Shown piece by piece: positions 24,028-36,300 of a DNA stretch of 64,000 nucleotides (position 1 is its first letter; each line of letters starts with the position of its first letter). This DNA is from Incurvaria masculella. Taxonomy: Eukaryota > Arthropoda > Insecta > Lepidoptera > Incurvariidae. The DNA lies in the NCBI GenBank assembly GCA_946894095.1, contig OX335651.1, forward strand, positions 18,250,501 through 18,314,500, written 5' to 3'. Made by a program: the position numbers and the translations under genes. The notes below the pieces were generated by a model. It ran no database searches and had not been told where the DNA came from. It saw only the letters and a program-made list of their open reading frames with translations.

Positions 24028-24507
24028 AGTTGCAGTATGATTGTCAAATAGTTACAGTTCAATAATTTTATTAGCTCCCTTTTCTTTTTCCCACACTTTT
24101 GTCTCTAGCATTGTTACTTTCAGAACTATTTTATGATCTACCAAATCTTCAAGTAGAATCACAACGTAAATGATGAAAAAGTGGTATTCCAGTTCAATAC
24201 TATATGGCATTGTTATTTGTGATCAATATTAGTTTTGTTTGTTAAAATAAAAAAAATAAAAAACTTACTAGTAATTATTACTTGCTTGCCAAATGAATAT
24301 CTCCGTCACCCTATTAATCCTTGGTAGTGCTAAAACATATCATTACGTTGGTACTTTTTCAGAATTCAACATTTACTTTCAAACTTAAAGTAAACGTTTT
24401 TGTGTATTGATTTAAAATAAATAGATTTATAATTAGCATAAATTAAGTTTATAGTTCTAATACATTGATAAAACTTTTGTTTATTCTATTTTTGGAAGTG
24501 TGCTTCT

Positions 24508-24545
24508 AATAAATAAAGTATTTACATATTTTTGTAAACTTGCCT
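24508..24545 (+). terminator. Gene A polyadenylation region
   Basis: Overlapping AATAAATAAA (24508-24517) is followed by GT/T-rich sequence (GCCTTGTGTTTTTATT). Earlier AATAAA-like sites near 24245 could serve alternative ends. Confidence 0.5.
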
Positions 24546-24967
24546 TGTGTTTTTATTAAAATATTTAAAAAATAAAGGCAATAAGACTGGACGTCCCAAC
24601 TAAATAAGGTCATAGCAGATATTATTTCCAATCAGAATCACCATTAATAAAGTTATCCAATTGTTAGTCGTTTAGTCAAAGTCAAAGTATTTATTTCACG
24701 CAAAAATAGCAACAAACATAATTTGTATGGAAACATCACACTTACACAAGCAATAAAAATTCAGATTTTTTTTTCAGAAAAAAAAACACATGCGTCCATT
24801 AAAAAAACAGTCAAATTCATCAATCAAATCAGCTAAAGTTTACAAATACACATACAATAATTCACAAAAAATATTTAAAATAATCATCCAATAATATCCA
24901 ACAATAGTTTACATCCAATAAAAATATAAGCAAAAGTCATTCTAAAAAAAAAATATAACAAAAAAAA

Positions 24968-25583
24968 ATAACCGACTTCTAAGAAAAAGCACTAAAAAGT
25001 AAAAAATAATTTCCATTTTTGTAGTTACGATTTCTGTTATTTTTTGAGTCGGCGTCAGCCGGGCACGCGCTGCGCCAATCAAGAGAACCTAACCTAACCT
25101 AACCTAACCTAACCTTGGCTGACACCGACTCAAAAAATAACAGAAATCGTAACTACAAAAATGGAAATTATTTTTTACTTTTTAGTGCTTTTTCTTTGAA
25201 GTCGGTTATTTTTTTTGTTAAATTTTTCTTTTATTTGTTTATTTTTAGTGAATCTGAAGTACACTTACTAATTTGTACACGTCCTTTCCAATAAAAAAAG
25301 AATCACTGAAATCGGTTGGCGTTATATTGAGTTATTCGTCCATTTGTCGCGCACATCTTAATACAAATTTAAGACTTTTATGATTTTCTCATGGATATCA
25401 TTGTCAGAACTTAACCAAATTAAAATTGGACCACTTGGGAAGCACTAGCTATCATTTAAAAAAATAATCATCAAAATCGGTTCACCCAGGCAAAAGTTAT
25501 GAGGTAATAAACATAAAAAAAAAACAAAAAAAAAAAACCATACAGACGAATTGATAACCTCCTCCTTTTTTTGAAGTCGGTTA
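24968..25583 (-). mobile_element. R5 hairpin element with (AACCT)6 array
   Basis: Ends read ACCGACTTC and GAAGTCGGT. One side is a near-perfect inverted repeat with about 90-bp arms (24971-25060 and 25117-25206); its loop holds GC-rich sequence and six tandem AACCT units (25086-25115). A second copy, in opposite orientation, lies at 45503-46147. No coding. Confidence 0.8.
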
Positions 25584-25860
25584 AAAATATGAATATGGGC
25601 CCATAACATAATTTTCCATGATTAAAATAAGTATTTCAATTTACGAGTAAGTCAATTGATTTAAATTATAACACACACAATACTAAACAATTTATTATTT
25701 TATTAAAAACTAATCAACTGTTTAAATAATAATTAGAAGTTCTAGCTCTGTTTCTTTTTTATTCCAATATCAACCTACTATTTCAAATAATAAAAAATAT
25801 ATTTCTAAATCTTCTAACTGACTGATTTTCACCAAGTGCTGAATTATTTTAATCGATACT

Positions 25861-25979
25861 AAAAGGGCATTTATTACTAAAGTGCTCATTATCTTGCACT
25901 GGTATTGATTGCAAACTGCCAAGAAAGGCCCTTAGTATGCAGCGATTAAGCTAATCAGCAGTAGGTGAAAAAGGCCCTC
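25861..25979. mobile_element. R11 small TIR element
   Basis: About 119 bp, similar to 54323-54445, sharing GGTATTGATTGCAA and inversely repeated ends of the form AAGGGCCTTT. Possibly a short MITE. Confidence 0.45.
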
Positions 25980-26086
25980 AGCATATCTTAGTCTTAGTGT
26001 ATCTTGGTATGAAAAAATCAGATATTAAGACTTGTTTTCATGTTTCACTACTTCGCAAGTTTTTCAGTTCGAATCAGGTTTAGTGT

Positions 26087-26407
26087 AAAAACCGGCCAAG
26101 TGCGAGTCGGACTCGCACACGAAGGGTTCCGTACCATCTTAACAAAAAAATCACGTTTGTTGTATGGGAGCCCCCTTTAATTTAAATTACTTTATAATCT
26201 TACCTATTTGTTGTTATAACGGCAAAATAAATACACACTCTGTGAAAATTTCAGCTGTCTACCTGATACGGTTACTGAGATACAGTCCTGTGACAGACGG
26301 ACGGACGGACGGACGGACGGACGGACGGACGGACGGACGGACGGACGGACATCGGAGGCTTAGTAATAGGGTTCCGTTTTCACCCTTTGGGTACGGAACC
26401 CTAAAAA
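26087..26407 (+). mobile_element. R1 element between genes A and B
   Basis: Intact copy with the longest uninterrupted array in the window, about 13 ACGG units (26295-26350). Confidence 0.88.
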
Positions 26408-26563
26408 TGGACTACAGAAAAGTCAACCTATTTTTTTAAATATCTACGCTCTAGTAATCCGGAAAGGTACAATACATTAGTTTCTTTATATTATGAATTA
26501 AATCTTTGAGATGAGAATATGAAATAAATAATCCAGTTGAAGTCTTAGAACTTTAAATTTACT

Positions 26564-26832
26564 CCAGCGGCCTTATTGCCGAACAGCGACTGTCGCTGCC
26601 AGCGTCAGTGTCGCTGCTAACGAGACATCGCATACCAAATTTTGCGGCTACCGTTACTGCGGATAAAAGATAGGCAACCGCAATTAATTTTTATCTGTAG
26701 CCGCCATCGACATAGGCTATGTCGTCGGTATCGGTAAGTCGATGGTAGCCGAAAAATCTTGTATGCGATGGCTCGTTAGCAGCGACACTGACGCTGGCAG
26801 CGACTATCGCTGTTCGGCAATAAGGCCGCTGG
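26564..26832. mobile_element. Foldback element with long inverted repeats
   Basis: Starts CCAGCGGCCTTATTGCCGAA and ends with its inverse; arms of roughly 75 bp stay nearly identical up to the ATCGCATAC region, with a smaller imperfect palindrome in the middle. Single copy here; no obvious target duplication. Confidence 0.8.
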
Positions 26833-26967
26833 GCAAGAATGGCGTCGCCGATCGAGCCGTTCCTATCTCTCATACCGGCATACCAGGACATTCTTAAATT
26901 TTTTTAAATATCAATGAAAAGACAGAGTCGTCAATGTTATCATATTATGATAACGGACGACAGAAAT

Positions 26968-27260
26968 TAGGTTGATATCTCAATCATTGCAGTGGAAATG
27001 CCTGAGCATTGGATCAATATGCGAAACTAGCGCCATCTAGTAACATTGTGTCAATTCGAGTTTAATAGAGAAATTTGTTGATTGACGTAATTGTCAGTAT
27101 AGCACAGCGGTTAGAGCAGTTAACATGTAATCTAAAGGTCGCAGGTCCGAATCTTGGTTCCGTCGATTCGATCGATCGAAGGTCCAATGCAGATGTTACA
27201 AATATCGACCTTTATTTTATTTATTGTAAAAAACCTGAATCCGTTAATGCCGCATCCGCA
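26968..27260 (+). mobile_element. R12 tRNA-like SINE
   Basis: TAGCACAGCGG (27100-27110) and AGGTCCGAATCT (27143-27154) form A and B boxes at tRNA-like spacing. The upstream part matches the reverse of 20590-20690. There is no acceptor stem or cloverleaf, so it is not a functional tRNA gene. Confidence 0.6.
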
Positions 27261-27407
27261 CAGGGTAAATATATAAAAAATCCGTATGACGTAAGTTTCT
27301 GCCTTTTTGAAGTCCATTAAGAATGTTTTAATTTCATTTCTAATGTGTTTCCTAAGTGCACGCGTGATTTGCATATATCTATATCGATCGAATTTGACAT
27401 TGGAAAC

Positions 27408-27957
27408 TTAAGGTGGCCCAACCCGGCGGGACTAACTCATTCGCGGGCACGATACAAAACCGTGCTGTTGCGCTCTGGGACCTTCTCTGTTTCAAAGAAA
27501 AAGACGGGTTCCGTGATGAGGAAGATGCCACATGTCCACAAAAAAGACAATTTCCATAGTGTATGATTTGGTAAGATTTACGGAAATTTTAATTACAAAA
27601 CGACTTATAGCTAAAAGTAAACCACGACCGCTGTAGTCAAAGATCTAGCAAAAACCAAATAGATTCTAAATCTGTTTTAAATAAGCTATGTCTGATGACT
27701 AATCTTTTTAAGATGTTCTTACTTTATCATTGCGTAATCCACCTCCAAAGTTATAGTATAAAACGCGCAAAAAATTCGAACTTTCGGACCATATAACTTA
27801 GAAACCAAACACAATGTTACAATGCCAACGGTCATCAGGCATTTAGTTTGATCAAATAAAGCAATTTTGAGTAAAATTTGGGATCTCTGACAAGAAATAT
27901 GGGCGTGATCTTCTTTCCCCGTTTGTATGGGGAGTTGAGCGGGATGGGCCGCCTTAA
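27408..27957 (+). mobile_element. R3 TTAA-flanked MITE
   Basis: 550 bp between TTAA sites (27408-27411 and 27954-27957). Ends AAGGTGGCCCAACCCG and inverse. No coding. TTAA targets plus short TIRs fit piggyBac-type transposition. First of seven copies. Confidence 0.85.
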
Positions 27958-28364
27958 CGAATCGTTAAGTTTCGAGATAATATTTCACTAATCACATAAT
28001 ACAGTAACCACGACTGAAATACCAATGAGCCATGAATAAGATTATGCGTATCTCCGTACGTTACGGCTCATTGCAATCAAAATACTTGTTATGATTCATT
28101 ATCAGGGTCTATATTTATATATGACTCTTAAGCTTGTAAATGAGGCACAAAAAGAAAAAACATCTCTAGAAAACTATAAAATTCACTTATTGAAAAGCGC
28201 TTTTTGGAATGCATCCTCATCCTAATGGTCTATATTAATTGATTATTAATCGCGGCATTAATTACGGCAATATAATCACATCACACATATATAATCTTCT
28301 TCTCACGTTTGTATGGTGAGTTGAGCGGGGAACCACCAGGTACTCCAGGAACTCACATAGGAGG

Positions 28365-28545
28365 TACTCGACGACGCCCATGGGCTTTCGAACTATCACG
28401 AGGGCTGCGAAAACCATGCGGGCTGGACACCATGTTTAAATGGCCCCATTTCGTACTTTGGGGGAAATACCTCGGCAGGGAGTGCATTCCATAGTTTACC
28501 AACCTTATAGATAAAGTACTTAGAGCAGAATCGTTCGGTTCTGAT
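28365..28545 (+). repeat. R6 repeat fragment
   Basis: The best-preserved R6 copy (GTACTTTGGGGGAAATACCT followed by TTCCATAGTTTACCAAC). It lies between two R3 elements; no terminal repeats found. Confidence 0.6.
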
Positions 28546-28783
28546 TTTTTAAATGTACACACTCAATTTGTTCATTCCCGGATCTTATCTGCGCCTTGTA
28601 GAGGAGCAGTTTTTTGTCAGGCATGAAATAAGTTCTTAGTCTGAATTTATTTACATTAACATTTTCATCTTCTTAAAGTCTCTAAGGCCTGGTTAGCACC
28701 ACACCCTATTATCCCATTCCTATAAAAGTCCTATTAATCGTGGCCTCAAAAATTGAAATTCCATCGAACTGTCCAAATGTATG

Positions 28784-29332
28784 TTAGGGTGGCCCAACCC
28801 GGCGGGCCTAACTCATTCGCGGGCACAGTACAAAACCGTGCTGTTGCGCTCTGGGACCTTCTCTGTTTCAAAGAATAAGACAGGCTCCGTGATGAGGAAG
28901 ATGCAACATGTCCACAAAAAAGACAATGTGTATAGTGTATGATTTGGTAAGATTTACGAAAATTTTCATTTAAAAACGACTTATAGCTAAAAGTAAACCA
29001 CGACCGCTGTAGTAAAAAATCGAACAAAAACCAAATAGATTATAAATCTTGATTAAATAAGCTATGTCTGATGAATAATCTTTTTAAAATGTTCTTACTT
29101 TATCATTGCGTAATCCACCTCCAAAGTTATTGTATAAAACGCGCGAAAAATGCGAACTTTCGGACCTTATAACTTAGAAACCAAACACAATTTTACAATG
29201 TCAATGGTCATCAGACATCTAGTTCGATCAAACAAAGCTATTTTGAGCAAAATTTTGGATCTCTGACAAGAAATATGGGCGTGATCTTCTTTCCCCTTTT
29301 GTATGGGGAGATGAGCGGGATGGGCCACCTTC
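28784..29332 (+). mobile_element. R3 TTAA MITE
   Basis: Full length, but the flanking sites have decayed (TTAG on the left, TTCT on the right), suggesting an older insertion than the copies with intact TTAA. Confidence 0.82.
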
Positions 29333-29467
29333 TCTTGACATTATATTCAAAAGTGTGGTAGCCCCTCAATTGTACAAGAGTCTCATAACTTTTTTTATAG
29401 AATAGTCGACGAAGACGTAAGAACTGATTTGAATGGATACAAAAACAGATTCAAAATATTAGTTCGT

Positions 29468-29778
29468 TTTTAGGGTTCCGTACCCAAAGGGTGCCAACGG
29501 AACCCTATAACTAAACCTCCGCTGTCCGTCCGTCCATCCGTTCGTCCGTCTGTCACAGGGCTGTATCTCATGAAGCGTAATAGGTGGGCAGCTGAATTTT
29601 TCAGAGTGTGTATTTATTTTGCTGCTATAACAAAAAATTGGTAAAATAAGAAAATTATAAAAAATAATTTACACCCACAAAAACCCAAACAAATAACGTT
29701 AATTTTTGGGTCAAATCTTGTAGGATTGTACGGAACCCTTCATGTGTGAGTCCGACTCGCAGTTGACCAGTTTTTTTG
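29468..29778 (-). mobile_element. R1 element
   Basis: Full length with a short, degenerate GTCC array (GTCCGTCCATCCGTTCGTCC). The distal body is more diverged than in other copies, so probably older. Confidence 0.8.
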
Positions 29779-30361
29779 GATGTATATGTATTTTAAATTG
29801 CACAACGTAAATGATTAATTCTGAATAAATAAAGTATGCTTCCAATATAGATCCAAAGATTTTTCATGGAATGGCCCATGGTAAGAGTATATACCTACTC
29901 ATTCGCTTCTGGAAAGATTTCCATTAGATTAAGTTGTAAAAGTTATGGTACTAAAATATCATATCGATTTTAATCTATGCTAATCTGGTTCAACAAAGTG
30001 ATAATTTTCGCATATCACATTATTGAATACGATAAACGTCGAAATCGTTAATGATGCGATAGCGATTGTAGATGTACTTATAATACTACAGACCAGAACT
30101 TTATACCAATTTGTATCAATCGTGGTTTGAAGTACAAAGGTTGTCATTAATAGTTTTGTTAATATTATTAATTTATAATCTTAAACACAACGTTAATAGA
30201 GTTCAATATAAGATTAATTTGGAGTTCTGTATAAATTAATATTTGAGCAATGAAAGACAATTGAGGTTTCCAAAGTTTAATATAAGGTTGCAGTAATTTA
30301 TAATTGATTACCCAAATCTTAAAAATATTTTGGAATCAAAATATACTATTTTATTGCAGCC
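29779..30361. other. Upstream region of gene B
   Basis: AT-rich. An acceptor TTTTATTGCAG (ending 30359) sits two bases before the start codon, so a 5' noncoding exon and promoter should lie upstream. TATA-like TTATAAT near 30077 is a weak candidate; I could not fix a start site. Confidence 0.35.
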
Positions 30362-33300
30362 ATGGTGAGAGTACTTCTTCTCGTCTTGGGTCTCGCCCTC
30401 TTTGGGTTTGCCCAAGGCGATTTCCCAATGTCTTGGGACCGCGACTTGAAAACGGAAATGACGGCAGCTGTTACCCGAAACACCGACCCTGGGTACCGTC
30501 TTCCAGAGACCATTGTTCCTCACGATTACGACATAGACATTATAATGTACTTCGAAGCTACAGAAACTAAGCCTGCGTACAGCTATGATGGACGCGTGAA
30601 GATTAACATCCAGGTATGATAATTTCTATGGAGAATCAAACGTAACAAAGATCATTTCCAAGACCTATTCTAAAGGTCCTTTCCAAATAATAACAAGTAA
30701 AAATTATAAGAAATATTCTAGCCTTGCTTCTCTATCTCTATCCCTCTCTCTATCTCTCTCTCTCTGCTCTATCTTTTCTCTATCCTTATCGCTATCCTTT
30801 TTCTATCTCTAAAACTCATCTATAAACTCAACGTTTGTCGTTGGTCTCTCTGTTCGCTTATAACTTTAGAACCACTTACCCAATTTGCGATGCGATTTAA
30901 ATCTATGATTCTTCTCAAAACTTATAGGCTACTTAGCAGCAAGGTAATTGCCTGATGGATGAGCAGTGATTATAATTCACTTAATTGTTTCAATCGAACA
31001 TCAGTTGTTAAATACCTGTGTCTGCACATTTTTTTTTAAATCATAATCATACCGGGACAAATAAGAGGAAAAAATTTAATCTTCACACAAATTTTACTTT
31101 CTCTTATGTTTATATTCATATAAAAAAAGATGTACAAATGCAGAAAACAATATTAACTTAAATATTAACTAAACAGGAACGGCCTTTCTTATTTTTTTCC
31201 TAACTATCTCAAGGTTATTTACGATTGCGCAAATTACCTGAAGTGGGGTTAGAAAATAGATAAATCGCGCAATAATGGGCTCGTTTTTGTCGTACTTTAA
31301 TGTGAGCTAGTTTGAAATGAGTGAAATATTTGACATAACGGAATTTGTGACGGAGAAGATGACCGAGAAGAAGACATAGTTAGTTAGAGAAGTTAAAAGG
31401 AGAAGAGGATGTGGAACCAGCTTCCACTTGATGTACGCACATCTCAGTCAATTAATATATTTAAAGAGCGTCTTAAATGTCATTTTCTTACTTCCTGATT
31501 GTTTCTTGTCACATTGTTCTCAAAAATCAAGAGTATTTTTTTTTCAAACTATTTATCAAATATATATATTTATATTTATATATATATATATGTATTTTTT
31601 ATGTGTAAATCTGTTCATATGTTCTAAAATAATATTTGTGTATTTGTATTTTATATCTATTAATATGTTTAAGTGTATGTATATTTGTATGTAATTTATT
31701 TTAATATATAAATCCTTATTTTTAGGTTAGTTAATATTTTCGCTAATTCATTTTGTTTTAAGTTTATTTTTTTGCCCGCCTCACTGCATCTCTCCTACAT
31801 CTTTAAGGTTGAATGGTAGAGAATGCCTTATGGCATTAATTTCCGCCTTTTTGTACCGTATGGTTGCAAATAAAGTATTTTTTCATTTCATTTCAAGAGG
31901 AGAGGAGGGAGAAGAGATGAGCACATAGACTAAAATGTGTTTTAAACTATCTCGATCGCATATTTTGTTTAAGGTGGTAGAAGAAGGTGTTAACCAAATA
32001 GTCCTCCACGAGAACGTAGATCAAATCACAGGAATAACAGTTACTACTGCAGATGGCATTCCCGTTGCGCTGAATGCCGAAAATCCTTTCTCCGAGGAGC
32101 CTTTATATCATTTCCTGAAGATCAACTTGCAAAGCGCTCTGGTCAATCAGGCCTTCTACGTCATCACCATCTCTTACTTTTCCACCATGAATACTACGCC
32201 GATGCGAAGAGGCATATGGAGAGGACGCTATGAAGATGACGATGGAACGGAGCGGTAATTTATTTTATTCATTAAGAACGTACGAAAGAGTTACGAAAAA
32301 GTAGATATCCTGAGGAAGAAAATTGATCGGCAAGAAACAAATTGTAATTTGAGGTTATCCAACGCCATCTACATAGCAGCATTGTGATCAGATTGTAAAA
32401 AAATCTGAAATAGTCTTTGATCTTATTAATAATATTTTTTTTATATTTTTAAAACTTCAAGGAAGCAGTAACAGTAATTTCAGCTTAGGTCGTAAAAATA
32501 ATAAAGTATTTATTGTTGTTACAATTTGTATAATCTTCCTGAGTTCTTAAATTTTTGAAATGGAAAGAAAACAATTTACACTGCTTCATATTATCATATA
32601 TACTTCATATTACTATTTCAAACCATATTATATTTCAGATTCTATACGACCGCGCACTTTCAGCCCTACAGCGCGCGCCAAGCTTTCCCATGCTTCGACG
32701 AGCCGGCACTGAAAGCAGTTTTCAATTTTCATCTCACCAGACCGGCGAGTTACTCCGGAACCTTCTTCAACACACGTGTTAACACATCAGAAACGTAAGC
32801 TATTTAAATCAATATATCAAATACTTCGTTGTGGATTTTTCATTTGATATCGTAAAATATCATTCAATAAAAATATCATTTGTTGAAGTTAAAACTTAGC
32901 ACTATGACAATTAAAGTAATTCGAGAAAGTAACAATTTTTGTTATGAACACCATAGTGGAGAAATCATTTTTATCAGCGTGCGGCAAAATGACGAAAAGA
33001 CGAAAAACTCTGTTTTCCTGATTTAGCCTGAAGTTGCGAAATCAAGCTAAGCGTGGTTATAAATTTCATCGAAAGTAAGTTTCTAGTTATAAGCGAACAG
33101 ACAAAGCGTCGGCAGATTTTGGATAAAAATAAAATGGTGGATTACTTTATTCAAAATATTCACTTTTAACAAATGTCAATTTCGTACATCCTAATACTTA
33201 AATCATAAAAAAATATTGTTAACAAGTTTGAAAAATGTTACGGCTTTTCACGCGGCAGGCAGAGACATTCTTCGACGTTTCGAGCTAACATTTTTCAAAC

Positions 33301-36300
33301 ATGTCTAACGACCGCGGTGATCTCAAAAGTATCATTGTAAACAAGTTCCTAATAGTAATTGTCTTATATTTCAGACTCCCGGGCAATCTAGTGAGGGATA
33401 CCTTCAACCCAACACCTAGGATGTCCTCTTATCTTCTGACCTTCCTTGTCAGTGAGCACATGACTGTCCTCGCCCAGAGCGATGAGCTCGACGTGCCTGT
33501 CCGTATCATCGGTAGACCCAACGCTGGCGAAGGTTCGGCACAACACGCCCTAGATCTTGCGGTTCCTCTAACGAGATACTTCGAAGACTTCTTCGGGATA
33601 ACATATCCGATGATGGACCCTTACCTCAACAATGACCACATCGCTTCGCCGGACTGGGCCTCGGCGGGAACTGAGAATTGGGGTCTGGTCGGTTACAGGT
33701 AGTTCGTTCTACTCTATATTTTGCCTTCCTAATTGATTTATTAAATTGTAACTTATTATTCGCCAGACTCTCAACTAAGAGAGCGTGACGACGTCTTTTG
33801 GATGCGGAAAATGTTACATTACATCATGTTTACAACATCATCATTAAAGGTGAAGGAAATATGACCAGTTAAAAGAAACATCCCTTTGCCTGTTGCCAGT
33901 TATTAGAATTGAGATGGAAGGAAAGCGTCGTGTAGCTTCGATGAATCTCCGTAGTAATGTTAGTAAGGGCGTTAGTGCTCACCCAGAAATGTACGTTTCC
34001 TTATGTTAATACGATGAAATAAAACTTTGGTAAGTAAATAAAGTTGAAAGAGATGAAGCATAGGATGCACCTGCCTAATATTTTGAAATTATTGTAATTT
34101 GATGAATAAGTGGGGAATCTAATGAGCGATTTCCAGGCCTTATCAAAATCCTATAAAATATTTCTACGATAAAAACGTGGAAAATCCCCATGATAATATA
34201 TTTGCCTATGAAACATAGCGGCAAAAATAACGTCTTTTTAAAGTACATTAGAATATTAACCAATTCTTAATGTTCATTGTAGGGAACTGTACCTTATCCA
34301 CAACGAAACCGAGACGCCAATAGACACTGAGCAGTACATCGCGACACTTGTCTCCCACGAGATAGTGCACAGCTGGTTCGGCAACTGGGCCACGTGCGAG
34401 TGGTGGAGCAACACCTGGATCAACGAGGGCTATGCCAGTTACTTCGGCTACATGGGCGCACATCGGGTCTGTCACTTTAACTTTTATATATTGTTAGATG
34501 AGGTTAAATTAAAAACAAAATGTGACCGTTTGGTTACCGTTAATGTATACAGGCAGATATATCTGTCTTTATTCTTCTTATGGCATTAACTAAGGAAGAT
34601 GTATCTTAACGATAACATTATACAGGGATGGTGCACTCTAACCTGTGCCAAACAGGATTCCGTTTTTCATGTATTAGTGCTTAAGGCGCTAGGACTAGCC
34701 AAATATTCGCGCCATACAAATGCACCTTTAAACGAATTTAATAAAATGTAGTAAAATGCCTCAGCAAGTCCAAATAGAACTCAAGACTGATAATGGATTG
34801 TTAATAATTTTTTTTCCATTATTTATATAAATAATAATAAAAATAAAAAAGTCGATTTTTCACATTATAAACCTGAAAGTAATGTGATTTATTATGCAAT
34901 TATGCAAAAATAGAATATATGCATAAACAAATAATTCCATTTAATTTTAGATTTCTACATTTAGTAAAAAAAGTTCGGAAATGGACAACGTTTCCGCAAT
35001 GTATTTTGTGTAGAAAAGGAAACATACATTAAAGAAAATAGGTTGATTCTTAGACAAGGAATCATAAATTGTAAGAATGACACTTCTAATTGACAGACTT
35101 AGTTAGTTAACTTGGGGTGCCTCATCTAACTTTGCGATTTGACTAATACCAGGGCCTTAAATTAACTTATTTCCATTAGATTAGGTTGTGAAACTTGGGG
35201 TTTGTGATTATTGGGATATCTTTAAATATTGTGAATATACTAACTGTTTATGCACCTTATTCGTGAAATAGCTCATTCCGTGGGGGTTCAAATTAACCAC
35301 ATTCGATTTCGACGAATTGAGAACCTCCTGCTTTTTTAGAGTCGGTTAAAAAAATCGAGAAAGGAGCAAGAAATGTATTTGTTTATTGTAGAGCGACTCC
35401 TATTTTGTCTGACGAAGGAATCCCTGAGGCGGAAATGGCGGAGAGGTGACATATAGACATACTCAGGAAACAGGAGAGCTGGCCCTCAAACACACTCTTA
35501 CAATGTGAGAAAGAGGTAATGCCGCTGTCCTTTGCTACTTGATACTAATTTTCTTTTGCAATCCCAGGTAGAGCCGAAGTATGAACTGGACGAGCACTTC
35601 AACTGGCGCTACCTGCAAGGATCCTTGGCCGTCGACGCCTCCACGACGACCCCCGCCCTCAACCACGAGGTGAACAGCCCCACCGAGGTGACGGGCCACT
35701 TCGGAACCATCTCCTACTCCAAGGGCGCCGCGCTGCTGAGGATGATCGAGGATATCATCACTCCTGACACCTTCAGGAAGTCGAACCAGTACTTTTTGCA
35801 AAGAAAGTAAGAAGGCTTAACTATTGATTTAAAGCTACAAATGCATGAAAAACATCAATTAATAGAAGTAACCAAACGATATACTGTGACATGTTTTCAA
35901 GAATCCTGTTAGTTTCGATCAGAAGAGGGCTTAATAGATTTGAAAGTATAAAACCGGCCAAGTGCGAGTCGGACTCGCACACGAAGGGTTCCGTACCATT
36001 GTAAAAGATTTAACACAAAACATCTGGTTTTTTGTATGGGGCCCCCCTTTATTTTTTATTATTTTTTAATTTTACATATTTGTTGTTATAGCGCCAAAAT
36101 AAATACACACTCAGTGTAAATTTCAGCTGCCTACCTATTACCGTTCATGAGATACAGCCCTGTGACAGACGGACGGACGGACGGACGGACGGACGGACGG
36201 ATGGACGGACAGCGGAGGCTTAGTAATAGGGTTCCGTTTTCACCCTTTGGGTACGGAACCCTAAAAAATGTGACACTTTAGTCGCATTAGTTTATTGACC

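Noticed and set aside
26164..26439. Open frame with Asp-Gly-Arg-Thr repeats
   Set aside because: Translation of the R1 GGAC microsatellite, not a protein.
27100..27165. Possible tRNA gene (A and B box at 27100-27154)
   Set aside because: No acceptor-stem pairing or cloverleaf, and the flanking sequence is shared with 20395-20690, so it is a tRNA-derived SINE.
28353..28562. 69-codon - strand frame
   Set aside because: Falls on the R6 repeat, of which several diverged copies exist here; no gene evidence.
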